Assembly: GCA_903834675.1 (NCBI GenBank)
Contig: CAILKC010000701.1
Coordinates: forward strand, 1-11,126
DNA: 11,126 bases
Origin: an uncultured Victivallales bacterium
Lineage (GTDB): Bacteria; Verrucomicrobiota; Lentisphaeria; Oligosphaerales; JAFGRS01
Reading direction: 5' to 3'
In this document: positions 1-7,100 of the stretch, piece after piece
How the letters are laid out: every line of letters begins with the position of its first letter
Position numbering within the stretch: the stretch's first letter is position 1
Program-made: the position numbers and the translations under genes
Notes under the pieces: generated by a model
The model's database searches: none
The model's input: only the letters and a program-made list of their open reading frames with translations
What the model was told of the DNA's origin: nothing

Positions 1-731
1 ACCTAGACATAGGCGACTACTCGCTGACGGTCAATGCCTTCTACATGGGCCGCTATGAAGTGACCAAGGCCAAGTGGGACGTGGTGCGGACGTGGGCGGC
101 GAGTAACGGCTATACGGACTTGCCGACCGGAGACGGCAAAGGACCAACTCACCCGGTGTATAACGTGAACTGGTTTGACGTGGTCAAGTGGTGCAATGCC
201 CGCAGCGAGATGGAGGGGCGTAGCCCCGCCTACTACACGACGTCGGCCAAGACGACAGTGTATAGAATGGAGGACATCGAACTCGACGACGACTGCGTGA
301 ATTGGGCCGGCGGCTATCGCCTGCCGACGCTGAACGAATGGGAGTACGCGGCCCGAGGCGGCCTGAGCAGCAAGCGCTTCCCCTGGGGCGACACCATCGA
401 TCACACCCAGGCGAACTACTATGGAAACCCCCACCAATATGACTACGATTTGGGGTACGAGCGTTATGACACCTCCTACCAAGTCGGAGAGATTCCGTTC
501 ACCAGTCCGGTTGGGTCGTTCCCGGCGAACGGCTATGGGCTGTACGACATGACGGGCAACCTGTGGGAGTGGAACTGGTTTCCGGGGTTTAACCGGACGC
601 CCCGTCCGCTCCGCGGCAGCAGTTGGAACGACTCCTCCTACTGCGGCCGTGTCGCCTACGTGTTCCGGAACGTCCCGGGCTGGCGCAGCTACATCCAGGG
701 CTTCCGGCTCTGCACTGCGGGCCCAGGTTAA
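1..731 (+). CDS. FGE-sulfatase-fold (SUMF1/PvdO-like) protein, 5' truncated
   Basis: The reading frame is open from base 3, before the first ATG at 45, and the residues before that ATG already match the fold, so the gene starts outside the window; 242 residues are visible. Seen: an RYEVT strand near the left edge, a VNWFDVVKWCN segment, RLPTLNEWEYAARGG, then NGYGLYDMTGNLWEW and a C-terminal RGSSW...GFRLC. This order is typical of the formylglycine-generating-enzyme/sulfatase-modifying-factor domain (PF03781). In true FGE an SW-x-C-H...YC motif carries the catalytic cysteine pair; here SW is followed by NDSSYC, so the second cysteine is present but the first is not. I therefore infer that it is not an active FGE and is more likely a binding or structural version of the fold. 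The TAA stop at 729-731 overlaps an ATG at 731 in the frame of the next gene. A signal peptide, if any, lies outside the window. Confidence 0.9.
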   Translation, partial: LDIGDYSLTVNAFYMGRYEVTKAKWDVVRTWAASNGYTDLPTGDGKGPTHPVYNVNWFDVVKWCNARSEMEGRSPAYYTTSAKTTVYRMEDIELDDDCVNWAGGYRLPTLNEWEYAARGGLSSKRFPWGDTIDHTQANYYGNPHQYDYDLGYERYDTSYQVGEIPFTSPVGSFPANGYGLYDMTGNLWEWNWFPGFNRTPRPLRGSSWNDSSYCGRVAYVFRNVPGWRSYIQGFRLCTAGPG

Positions 732-769
732 TGAGGGTTCATCCGCTCCGGTTTCCTGAGGAGGAGAAG

Positions 770-805
770 AACGGACAGAACGGACAGAACGGACAGAACG
801 GACAG
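770..805. repeat. Tandem repeat, 4 x 9 bp (AACGGACAG)
   Basis: Four exact head-to-tail copies of AACGGACAG lie between the FGE-fold gene and the next gene, ending 9 bp before the ATG at 815. The unit is a multiple of three, so an upstream start at 731 would read it as repeated NGQ tripeptides without a frame change. Copy number of such a repeat could vary by slippage, which would alter the spacing ahead of the downstream gene. Function unknown. Confidence 0.9.
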
Positions 806-814
806 GGGGAGCAG

Positions 815-1642
815 ATGAGAGATGCTGGGAGCTACCTGACGATAATGTTGGCTGTGCTGGTCACTCTGGCGGCGGGCGCGTCGGCCGCCAGGGCCGGGTC
901 GCACTCGGCCCTGTCGCCGGAGTTCACGGTGGATACGCGGGGGGTTGTGCCCCCCAACGGCCAGTTCCTGGCAACGCTGGGCGTAGCGGACGTGGTGGGT
1001 GGAAAGGGTTGGTGGGACCTCACCGGCCCCTATGCCGCCACCGCGAAGAGTAACCGGCTGGCTCTCAATCTAGTCCACGATGCGACGGGCAGGCTCGGCG
1101 GCACGGCCACCTACACCGTGGCCAAGGACGCCACGGTCACCATGCCGATCAGGGGCAGCGTCAAGGGCGGCCGCGGCAGCATCACCATGAAAGGTTCTCT
1201 GCAAGGGGCTGACTCCGGTAAGACGATGACCGTGGCGCTGGCGCTGAATCTGACGGTGGACACGGCCCAGCAAGAGCTCACGGGACGGCTGACCGGCAGG
1301 GTCAGGAGCAACGGCACGACCACCCTGGTAGACGATCCGGTGGTTTTCGACCTACCCGAGAGGATGACGGGCTGTTGGACGCTGTCATTCGTTCTCGATC
1401 AGTCCGGCCGAACCGTCACGGGTACAGCAGAGCTGGCTCTCTCCAACCTGGTGAAACACCGCTTCGTCGTCAAAGGCAGGACCGGCGCCAACCACACCGC
1501 CGCACTGACTCTGGCCGGCGACCCGTCCGACCCCGCCTTGAAGGCTATCAGTATCCGGACCACCCTCACCCCGCTCGAAAGCGTCGGGGCTCGGATCGAG
1601 AGCTTCTCAGGCAGGGGCTATGGGCAGACGCTGGGGTGGTGA
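815..1642 (+). CDS. Secreted beta-rich protein of unknown function, two-repeat
   Basis: 275 residues. I chose the ATG at 815 because it is preceded by AGGGGGA and begins a classic signal peptide: a short polar start with one Arg, a hydrophobic core at about residues 8-20, and a likely cleavage after ARA near residue 27. The mature protein is rich in Thr, Val, Gly and alternating hydrophobic residues, as expected of beta-sandwich or barrel folds. Two related halves can be seen: one from about residue 66 (GWWDLTGPY ... GGTATYTV ... GSVKGGRG) and one from about 186 (GCWTLSFVL ... VTGTAELAL ... VVKGRTG). It ends with IESFSGRGYGQTLGW. I cannot assign a named family. It follows the FGE-fold gene on the same strand with an 83-bp gap and may be co-transcribed. 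An in-frame ATG at 731, overlapping the upstream stop, would add 28 residues including NGQ repeats but would bury the signal peptide; I consider it less likely. Confidence 0.75.
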   Translation: MRDAGSYLTIMLAVLVTLAAGASAARAGSHSALSPEFTVDTRGVVPPNGQFLATLGVADVVGGKGWWDLTGPYAATAKSNRLALNLVHDATGRLGGTATYTVAKDATVTMPIRGSVKGGRGSITMKGSLQGADSGKTMTVALALNLTVDTAQQELTGRLTGRVRSNGTTTLVDDPVVFDLPERMTGCWTLSFVLDQSGRTVTGTAELALSNLVKHRFVVKGRTGANHTAALTLAGDPSDPALKAISIRTTLTPLESVGARIESFSGRGYGQTLGW

Positions 1643-1661
1643 GTCGGGCAACCCGATCCGT

Positions 1662-1681
1662 CGCCTGCCGTCGGCCAGGCG
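1662..1681 (+). terminator. Possible hairpin after the secreted-protein gene
   Basis: CGCCTG at 1662-1667 can pair with CAGGCG at 1676-1681, and the 8-base loop has a short CCG/CGG inner pairing. It sits about 20 bp after the stop at 1642. There is no T-run after it, so it is only a weak candidate for an intrinsic terminator. Confidence 0.25.
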
Positions 1682-1699
1682 GCTGGGCCGTCAATGCTC

Positions 1700-1995
1700 C
1701 TATGTTTGTAACTACTCAGGTTAGAGCTCAGGTGCGTTTCCCTGCTCCAACGGGGCTGTGGCGCAGAGCCCAGGGTTGCGGCCATGGTGCCGCTACCCTG
1801 GGTCATATGTGGTCCTGGCCTCCTACCCCAACGGGGTTGCGTCTTGGCACCATGACGCAACCCCGTTGGGGTAGACTGGGTTTGCTGCCTTGCTCACCCA
1901 GGGTAGGCCGACGCAGCGGCCAACCCTGGGCTTGGGTACGCAGCCCCGTTGGGGCAGGATACGCAGTTGCACCTGAGTCGTCACGAAACAGCTAT
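1700..1995. repeat. Long nested imperfect palindrome (MITE-like or large-hairpin element)
   Basis: This fills most of the gene-free stretch 1643-2062. Complementary blocks occur in mirrored order around a centre near 1848. The outermost pair, 1708-1721 with 1971-1984, has consensus GTRACKACTCAGGT (two mismatches). Next, 1741-1758 pairs with 1941-1958, containing CCAACGGGGCTG (one mismatch in 18). Then 1767-1778 pairs with 1921-1932 (AGCCCAGGGTTG, perfect), 1793-1803 with 1896-1906 (CTACCCTGGGT, perfect), and 1823-1843 with 1854-1874 (perfect over 21 bp, 10-base loop). Between the blocks the two arms differ in sequence and length. No transposase is present. The form fits a non-autonomous mobile element or a repeat whose RNA folds into a long rod; no clear target-site duplication was found. 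The CCCAACGGGG and CCCAGGGT words recur inside the element. It ends about 70 bp before vapB. The remaining flanks, 1643-1699 and 1996-2027, show no gene. Confidence 0.85.
1823..1874. repeat. Perfect 21-bp stem, 10-base loop at the palindrome core
   Basis: The left arm 1823-1843 (CTACCCCAACGGGG followed by TTGCGTC) is exactly complementary to 1854-1874, with loop TTGGCACCAT. Pairing stops at the next base on both sides. In DNA this could extrude as a cruciform, and in RNA it would be a very stable hairpin. It could stop transcription in either direction, although neither strand has a following T-run. Confidence 0.9.
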
Positions 1996-2027
1996 GGGGT
2001 CCGCCCTGGGCGGTGGCAGCGCCTGAG

Positions 2028-2064
2028 TTGCAATGCATAAGTATGCCTTTACGATAGTATGCAT
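2028..2064 (+). promoter_or_regulatory. Candidate vapBC promoter and operator (leaderless)
   Basis: TTGCAA at 2028-2033 and TACGAT at 2050-2055 each match four of six bases of the sigma-70 consensus and are 16 bp apart. Transcription would start about 7 bases on, at or next to the vapB ATG at 2063, so the message would be leaderless; this fits the absence of a ribosome binding site in front of vapB. An inverted repeat, ATGCATA (2033-2039) and TATGCAT (2058-2064), brackets the -10 region, as expected of an operator bound by the VapB-VapC complex. GTATGC also occurs twice in direct orientation (2041-2046, 2057-2062). Autoregulation is known for the family; the site here is inferred. Confidence 0.4.
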
Positions 2065-2305
2065 GAGAATCACGGTTGACATCGCTGACGATCTGCTCAT
2101 CCGGGCGAAGAAGAGGGCGGTTGAACTGCGCCAACCGCTCCGGGCTCTCATTGAGGAGGGGCTGCGGAATTGCCTGGCGGCCAAGCCGAAACCAGCCCCT
2201 GCCGCCGGAAACATCACGTGGGTTGTCGCCACCGGCGGATCCCCGGACGGCCTGGATGTGTCCGGTCGAGCCGCCCTGCATGAATGGCGGCGGACGAAAA
2301 CATGA
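2063..2305 (+). CDS. vapB: VapB-type antitoxin
   Basis: 80 residues. The N-terminus, MRITVDIADDLLIRAKKRA followed by LRALIEEGLRNCL, is the beta-strand plus two-helix pattern of ribbon-helix-helix VapB antitoxins (DUF2191-like): a DNA-binding domain in about residues 1-40. A Pro/Ala-rich linker leads to a C-terminal tail around DVSGRAALHEWRR that would wrap around the toxin. I chose the ATG at 2063 rather than the in-frame ATG at 2033 because the family starts at the MRxTVDI strand. The stop overlaps the toxin start (ATGA, 2302-2305), so the two are translationally coupled. The antitoxin neutralises the PIN toxin and represses its own promoter in characterised relatives. The reading frame is intact although the toxin is broken. 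Confidence 0.85.
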   Translation: MRITVDIADDLLIRAKKRAVELRQPLRALIEEGLRNCLAAKPKPAPAAGNITWVVATGGSPDGLDVSGRAALHEWRRTKT

Positions 2306-2731
2306 TCGCCATTGACACCAACCTCTTGGTGTATGCCCACCGAAGTGGAACCCCGGAACACCGGCAAGCCCGCGCTGCGATTGAGAAGGCGGCAACTCAT
2401 CCTTCCGGGTGGGGCATCCCGTTGCCTTGCGTAGCTGAATTCTGGATGGTGGTCACGCATCCGAGTTGCCTTGGGGGGGCCTCGTCTCCTGGGCTCGCGG
2501 CGCGCTTTCTCGACGCTCTCATCGAATCGGGTAGAGGGCACTATTGGCACCCTGGGCCTGGTTTCGGACTCCGTCTCGCCAATGCCGGCGCGGCAGTGGC
2601 GAGTTTGCGGCGCGCGGATCTTCGATCTGCAAATTGCCATGATCGCGGCGGAGAATGGCGCGACGCAGATCCGGACGCATGACCGCGCGTTCGTCTCAAT
2701 TCCCGGTCTCCGGGCTGTCGACCCGCTCTGA
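2302..2731 (+). pseudogene. vapC: VapC-type PIN-domain toxin, frameshifted
   Basis: The gene starts at the ATG overlapping the vapB stop and encodes MIAIDTNLLVYAH, the PIN strand with catalytic Asp5, then CVAEFW with Glu46 and VVTHP. PIN-like sequence continues in this frame through RFLDALIESG and WHPGPGFG to about 2600. The rest of the domain, GARIFDLQIAMIAAENG and THDRAF (the two C-terminal acidic positions) and the closing PGLRAVDPL, lies in the next frame from about 2609 to the TGA at 2729-2731. So all four acidic positions of the PIN site are present, but no single frame holds them; the first frame runs on to a stop at 2682 and would give a 126-residue product lacking half the active site. 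The switch falls within about 2575-2610 and needs one base removed or two added; the GC-run at 2607-2617 is a likely site. It may be a true inactivating mutation or an assembly error. I see no slippery sequence that would argue for programmed frameshifting. A working VapC would be a magnesium-dependent RNase. Confidence 0.85.
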
Positions 2732-2775
2732 GCGTGCCGACAGTACTCCCGGGGCGGCGGCAAGGAGCAGACCCC

Positions 2776-3993
2776 ATGAAGTGGACCAAGCATGACCCGG
2801 GCCGGCTGCCGGTGAAGTCCTGGTGCGAGGTCGTCGACGACAACGCCCAGCTACAGGCCGATAACCTGGCGGCGCACCCGATGCTCTTTCGGCAGGTGGC
2901 GCTGATGCCGGACTGCCACGTCGGCTACGGCATGCCCATCGGCGGCGTCATCGCCTGCCCCGATGCCGTCATCCCTAACGCGGTCGGGGTCGACATCGGC
3001 TGCGGCATGAGCGCCGTGCAGACGGACCTCCCGGCCGCCGCGGCCACGCCGGAGGTGGTGCGGCAGATCCTGCACAGCGTCAAGCGTTCGGTGCCCGTCG
3101 GCGAGGGCCACGCACACCGGGAGCGACAGCCTTGGACGGGACTTGACGCCCGCAACCACGACCGCCCCGGTGGGGTCGACGCCCACGCCTGGGAACTCGC
3201 CTACTGCAACCTCGGCACCCTAGGCGGCGGCAATCACTTCATCGAATTGCAGCAGGGCGACGACGGCTTCGTCTGGCTCATGATCCACAGCGGCTCGCGC
3301 AACCTCGGCTACCGCATCGCCGAGCACTACCACAAGCTGGCGCTGCGCCTGAACGAGCAGCAGTGCATCCTCCTGCCGGACCCGCAGCTCGCCTACCTGC
3401 GGGCCGAGACAGCCGAGGGCCGGGCCTACATCCGCGATATGAACTTCGCCCTCGACTACGCCCGTGAGAATCGGTGCCGCATCATGGCAGCCTTCCAGCG
3501 CGAAGTGGCCCACCTGGTCAAGGACGTGCAGTTTCGACGCGAGGTCAACATCCACCACAACTACGCCGCCCGCGAGCGCCACTTCGACCGCGAGGTCTGG
3601 ATCCACCGCAAGGGCGCTACCTCCGCCAAGCCCGGCGAGACCGGCATCATCCCCGGCAGCATGGGCACGCCCTCCTACATCGTCGCCGGACTCGGCAACC
3701 CCGAGTCCTTCATGTCCTGCTCACACGGCGCCGGCCGCATCATGGGCCGCCAGGAAGCCTGCCGCTCGCTCAGCAAAGAGGCCTGCGACCAGGCCATGGC
3801 CGGCATCGTCTTCGAGGGCTGGAAGCCCCTCAAGGCCAAGTTCGGACGCGCCAAAGCCAAGCCCCGCGCCGGAGCCTACGACCTCGAGGAGGCGCCGCTG
3901 GCCTACAAGGACATCGAGGCCGTCATCGCGGCCCAGCAGGACCTCGTTCAGGTCCTGGTCAAACTCCGTCCCCTGGGCGTCCTCAAAGGCTGA
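2776..3993 (+). CDS. rtcB: RtcB-family RNA-splicing ligase
   Basis: 405 residues, complete. RtcB joins RNA ends carrying a 2',3'-cyclic phosphate or 3'-phosphate to a 5'-OH, using GTP and manganese through a covalent histidine-GMP intermediate. The family signatures are all present: DCHVGYGMPIGGV (46-58), GVDIGCGM with metal ligands Asp73 and Cys76, GTLGGGNHF (147-155), IHSGSR with His171, HHNYA (260-264), GSMGTPSYIVAGLG (294-307) and SHGAGR (316-321), where His317 aligns with the guanylylated histidine. The start at 2776 has AAGGAG at 2762-2767 with good spacing; an in-frame ATG at 2734 lacks such a site and adds non-family residues. The length fits the shorter bacterial RtcB group rather than the roughly 480-residue archaeal form. 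It begins 44 bp after the vapC stop on the same strand and may share its transcript. No archease, RtcA or RtcR is in the window. Confidence 0.97.
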   Translation: MKWTKHDPGRLPVKSWCEVVDDNAQLQADNLAAHPMLFRQVALMPDCHVGYGMPIGGVIACPDAVIPNAVGVDIGCGMSAVQTDLPAAAATPEVVRQILHSVKRSVPVGEGHAHRERQPWTGLDARNHDRPGGVDAHAWELAYCNLGTLGGGNHFIELQQGDDGFVWLMIHSGSRNLGYRIAEHYHKLALRLNEQQCILLPDPQLAYLRAETAEGRAYIRDMNFALDYARENRCRIMAAFQREVAHLVKDVQFRREVNIHHNYAARERHFDREVWIHRKGATSAKPGETGIIPGSMGTPSYIVAGLGNPESFMSCSHGAGRIMGRQEACRSLSKEACDQAMAGIVFEGWKPLKAKFGRAKAKPRAGAYDLEEAPLAYKDIEAVIAAQQDLVQVLVKLRPLGVLKG

Positions 3994-4005
3994 GGATCCA
4001 CCCAG
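3973..4005 (+). terminator. Hairpin across the rtcB stop codon
   Basis: CTGGG (3973-3977) and TCCTC (3980-3984) can pair with CCCAG (4001-4005) and GAGGA (3992-3996), giving a two-part stem that includes the rtcB stop codon. No T-run follows, so a terminator role is uncertain. Confidence 0.25.
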
Positions 4006-4013
4006 AAATTGGG

Positions 4014-4167
4014 GTCGGAGTCGGCATCGGTATCGTCGGGCTCCTGCTCCCCGAATTGGGATGCGTACAGGACACGACATGGGGTTATATATTAGCATGT
4101 ATGAAAAAGTATCAGGGCGCGGTTGCAGTCCCGCAAGCCAGGGGCTAACCTACCCCTAGCCGCAACC
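4014..4167 (+). promoter_or_regulatory. Leader region of the MmeI-like gene, possible folded RNA
   Basis: This 185-bp gap (3994-4178) has no gene. Its first part, about 4014-4039, is low-complexity sequence with a six-base rhythm (GTCGGAGTCGGCATCGG). An AT-rich patch, TTATATATTAG at 4085-4095, is a plausible -10 area, but I find no well-placed -35. Next, GGTTGC (4121-4126) is complementary to GCAACC (4162-4167), and GGCTA (4143-4147) to TAGCC (4157-4161), so the second hairpin closes directly against the outer pair just upstream of the ribosome binding site GGAGAAGG (4169-4176). This could modulate translation of the enzyme. It matches no riboswitch class that I can recognise. Confidence 0.3.
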
Positions 4168-4178
4168 CGGAGAAGGCT

Positions 4179-7100
4179 ATGACGGGACCCGAGTTCATCG
4201 CCAAGTGGCGCAACGTGACCCTGACCGAGCGCTCAGCCGCTCAGCAGCACTTCCTCGACCTCTGCGATCTGGTCGGACACCCCAAGCCGGCCGACCTGGA
4301 CAAGACCGGCGACACCTTCACCTTCGAGCGCGGGGCCGCCAAGCACGGGGGAGGCGACGGCTGGGCCGACGTCTGGAAGAAGGCCTTCTTCGCCTGCGAG
4401 TACAAGGGCCGCCACAAGAACCTGGACGCAGCCTACGACCAGCTCCTCCAGACCCGCGACTCTCTCGAGAACCCGCCGCTGCTGATGACCTGCGACCTGG
4501 AGCGCATCGTCATCCACACCAACTTCACCGCGACTCCCGTCGTGGTCTATGAGATCCGCCTCGAGGACCTGGCCACGCCCGAGGGCCTCGACCGCCTGCA
4601 CTCCATGTTCTTCAACCCCGAGGCCCTCCGCCCCGGCACCACCTGCGCCGCCATCACGGCCAAGGCCGCCGGCCGCCTGGCGGACCTCGCACAGGCCCTG
4701 CGCAACCGCGGCCTCGACCCGCGCCAGGTGGCGCACTTCCTGGACCGCATCGTCTTCTGCCTCTTCGCCGAAGATATCGGGCTGCTGCCCGAGGGGGTGT
4801 TCTCCGAACTCCTGCAGCGGACGCGCGCCAAGCCGGACCTCTTCAGGCGCTGCCTGGCCGACCTCTTCGGCGCCATGGCCGGCGGCGGCGACTTCGCGCT
4901 GCGGGAGATCCGCCACTTCAACGGCAGCCTGCTCGACAGCGCCGCGGTCCTCGAACTCACCGAGGACGAACTGCGCCAGGTTCGCGAGGTGGCCCAGTTG
5001 GACTGGAGCGCCATCGACCCCAGCATCTTCGGCACCCTCTTCGTGCGCGGCATGGACCCGGCACTGCGCTCCCAGCTCGGGGCCGAGTTCACGGGGCGCG
5101 AGGACATCGAGACGTTGGTGGAGCCCGTGGTCATGGTGCCCCTGCGGCGCGAAGAGGCCGCGCTCCGCACAGCGGTGGACGCGCTGCTGCCTCCCGCGCC
5201 TGGCGGCCGCGGTGTGGCCCCCGGCATGGCCCCGCTCAAACTGCGCAAGGCCAAGATTGAAGGCACTATCCTCGTCAGGCGCTTCCTCGAACGGCTGGCG
5301 ACCCTGAAGGTGCTCGACCCCGCCTGCGGTTCGGGCAACTTCCTCTACGTCGTGCTCCAGAAGCTCAAGGACCTGGAGAAGGAGGTCATCGTCTTCGCCC
5401 AGGACCGCCTCCAGGCGAGTTTCCTGCCCACCGTGGGTCCGTGGCAGCTCTACGGCATCGAGGTCAATCCCTACGCCCACGACCTGGCCCAGATGACCGT
5501 CTGGATCGGCTACCTCCAGTGGACCCGCGCCAACGGCTTCAACGTCCCCCAGTATCCCGTCCTCAAGCCCCTCCCCGACAACTTCCTCTGCCTGGACGCC
5601 ATCCTCGATCTATCCGACCCGACGCACCCGCGGGAACCCGACTGGCCCGCCGTGGACGCCATCGTCGGCAATCCGCCGTTCCTCGGCGGCAAACTGCTGC
5701 GCCGCGAACTCGGAGACGCCTACGTGGACCGGCTGTTCGCGCTCTGGGCGGACCGGGTGCCACGCGAGGCGGATCTCTGCTGCTACTGGTTCGAGAAGGC
5801 ACGGGCGCACCTGGCGAACGGCGCTTGCCGCCGGGCCGGGTTGCTGGCCACGCAGGGCATCCGCGGCGGCGCTAACCGGCGCGTCCTGGAGCGCCTCAAG
5901 GAGAGCGGCGACATCTTCTTCGCCGAGAGCGACCGGCCGTGGGTCCTCGACGGCGCCAATGTCCATGTCTCCATGGTCGCCTTCGACGATGGCAGCGAGA
6001 CGCATCGCGTGCTCGATGGCCGTCTGGCGCCGAGCATCAACGCTAACCTCACCTCCACCGCCAACCTCGGCTCGGCCGTGCGCCTGCCCGCCAACACCGG
6101 CCTGGCCTTCATGGGCACCACCAAGCAGGGCTCCTTTGACCTCGCCGACGCCGCGGCCAGGTCTTGGCTGGCCCTACCTAATCCTCATGGTCGGCCTAAC
6201 TCGGACGTGCTCTTCCCGTGGCTGAACGGCCAGGACGTCACCCGGCGTCCGGCGGGCAAGTGGATCATTGACTTCGGCACGCGCGGCCCGGAAGCAGCGA
6301 CCCTCTACCAGACCCCGTTCGAACACTTGATTCGGCACGTCCAGGCGTTCCGCGAAGCGGCTCCGCGGGCCTGGTATCGCGACGAGTGGTGGCAGTTGTA
6401 TGCCAGCCGTCCGGAAATGCAACGAGCGCTCCACGGGCAAGCGCGATTCGCCGCAACCCCTCGAGTCGCCAAACACCGTCTGTTCGTTTGGCTCGATGCG
6501 GTCGTCAAGCCGGACTGCCAGCTCATCGTCTTCCCGTGTGCCGACGACTACGTCTTTGGCGTCTTGCACTCGCGCCTGCATGAGACCTGGGCGCTGAAGC
6601 TCGGGAGCCGCCTCGAGACACGCCCGCGCTACACCCCCACAAGCTGCTTCGAGACCTTTCCTTTCCCCTGGACGCCGGGGCAGGAGAGTGCCTCCGAGCC
6701 GCTGGTGCAAGCCATCGGTGGAGCCGCCGCCGAACTCTGCCGTCGGCGGGATGCCTGGCTGAATCCGCCCGAGTGGGTGCGCGAGGAGATGCTCGAATTC
6801 CCCGCCACCGTGGGTGGCCCCTGGGACCGTTTCATCGTCAATCCGCGGCGAGCTCCCGAGACGCCCACCGACGTCCATGAGCCCGATGCGACCGCGGTCG
6901 AGTTCGGCCTGGCGGAGCGCGCCGTCGCCCTGGCCCGGCGCGAGGCGCTGTGTGTACGTACGGTGGGTCCCGGGGACGTTGGCCTGGCGCGCTACCCGCG
7001 TCTGCTCCCGCGCAGTGCCGAGTGTGCCGAGATCCTGGCCAAGCGCACCCTGACGAACCTTTACAATCAGCGCCCCGCTTGGCTCGACCTGGCCCACCGC

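Noticed and set aside
1..731. Active formylglycine-generating enzyme that matures sulfatases
   Set aside because: The first cysteine of the catalytic pair is missing and no sulfatase gene is in the window.
1741..1958. CRISPR array suggested by recurring CCCAACGGGG and CCCAGGGT words
   Set aside because: The words alternate in orientation and form one nested palindrome; there are no regularly spaced direct repeats and no cas genes.
1375..2040. Plus-strand frame running from inside the secreted-protein gene across the palindrome
   Set aside because: Its first part is a shadow of the secreted-protein gene, and the rest simply translates the inverted repeat; the same FVTTQV-like peptide appears on the opposite strand, as expected of a palindrome.
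2734..2775. Upstream ATG at 2734 as the rtcB start
   Set aside because: It adds 14 residues without family similarity and lacks a ribosome binding site, whereas AAGGAG precedes the ATG at 2776.
4120..4178. SAM-type riboswitch suggested by the GCCGCAACC word before a methyltransferase gene
   Set aside because: The surrounding conserved helices and core bases of SAM-I/IV classes are not present; only a short word matches.
4233..5480. A long minus-strand frame opposite the MmeI-like gene (about 415 codons)
   Set aside because: Low-complexity Glu/Gly/Val-rich translation mirrored from the codon bias of the real gene; no start signal or family features.
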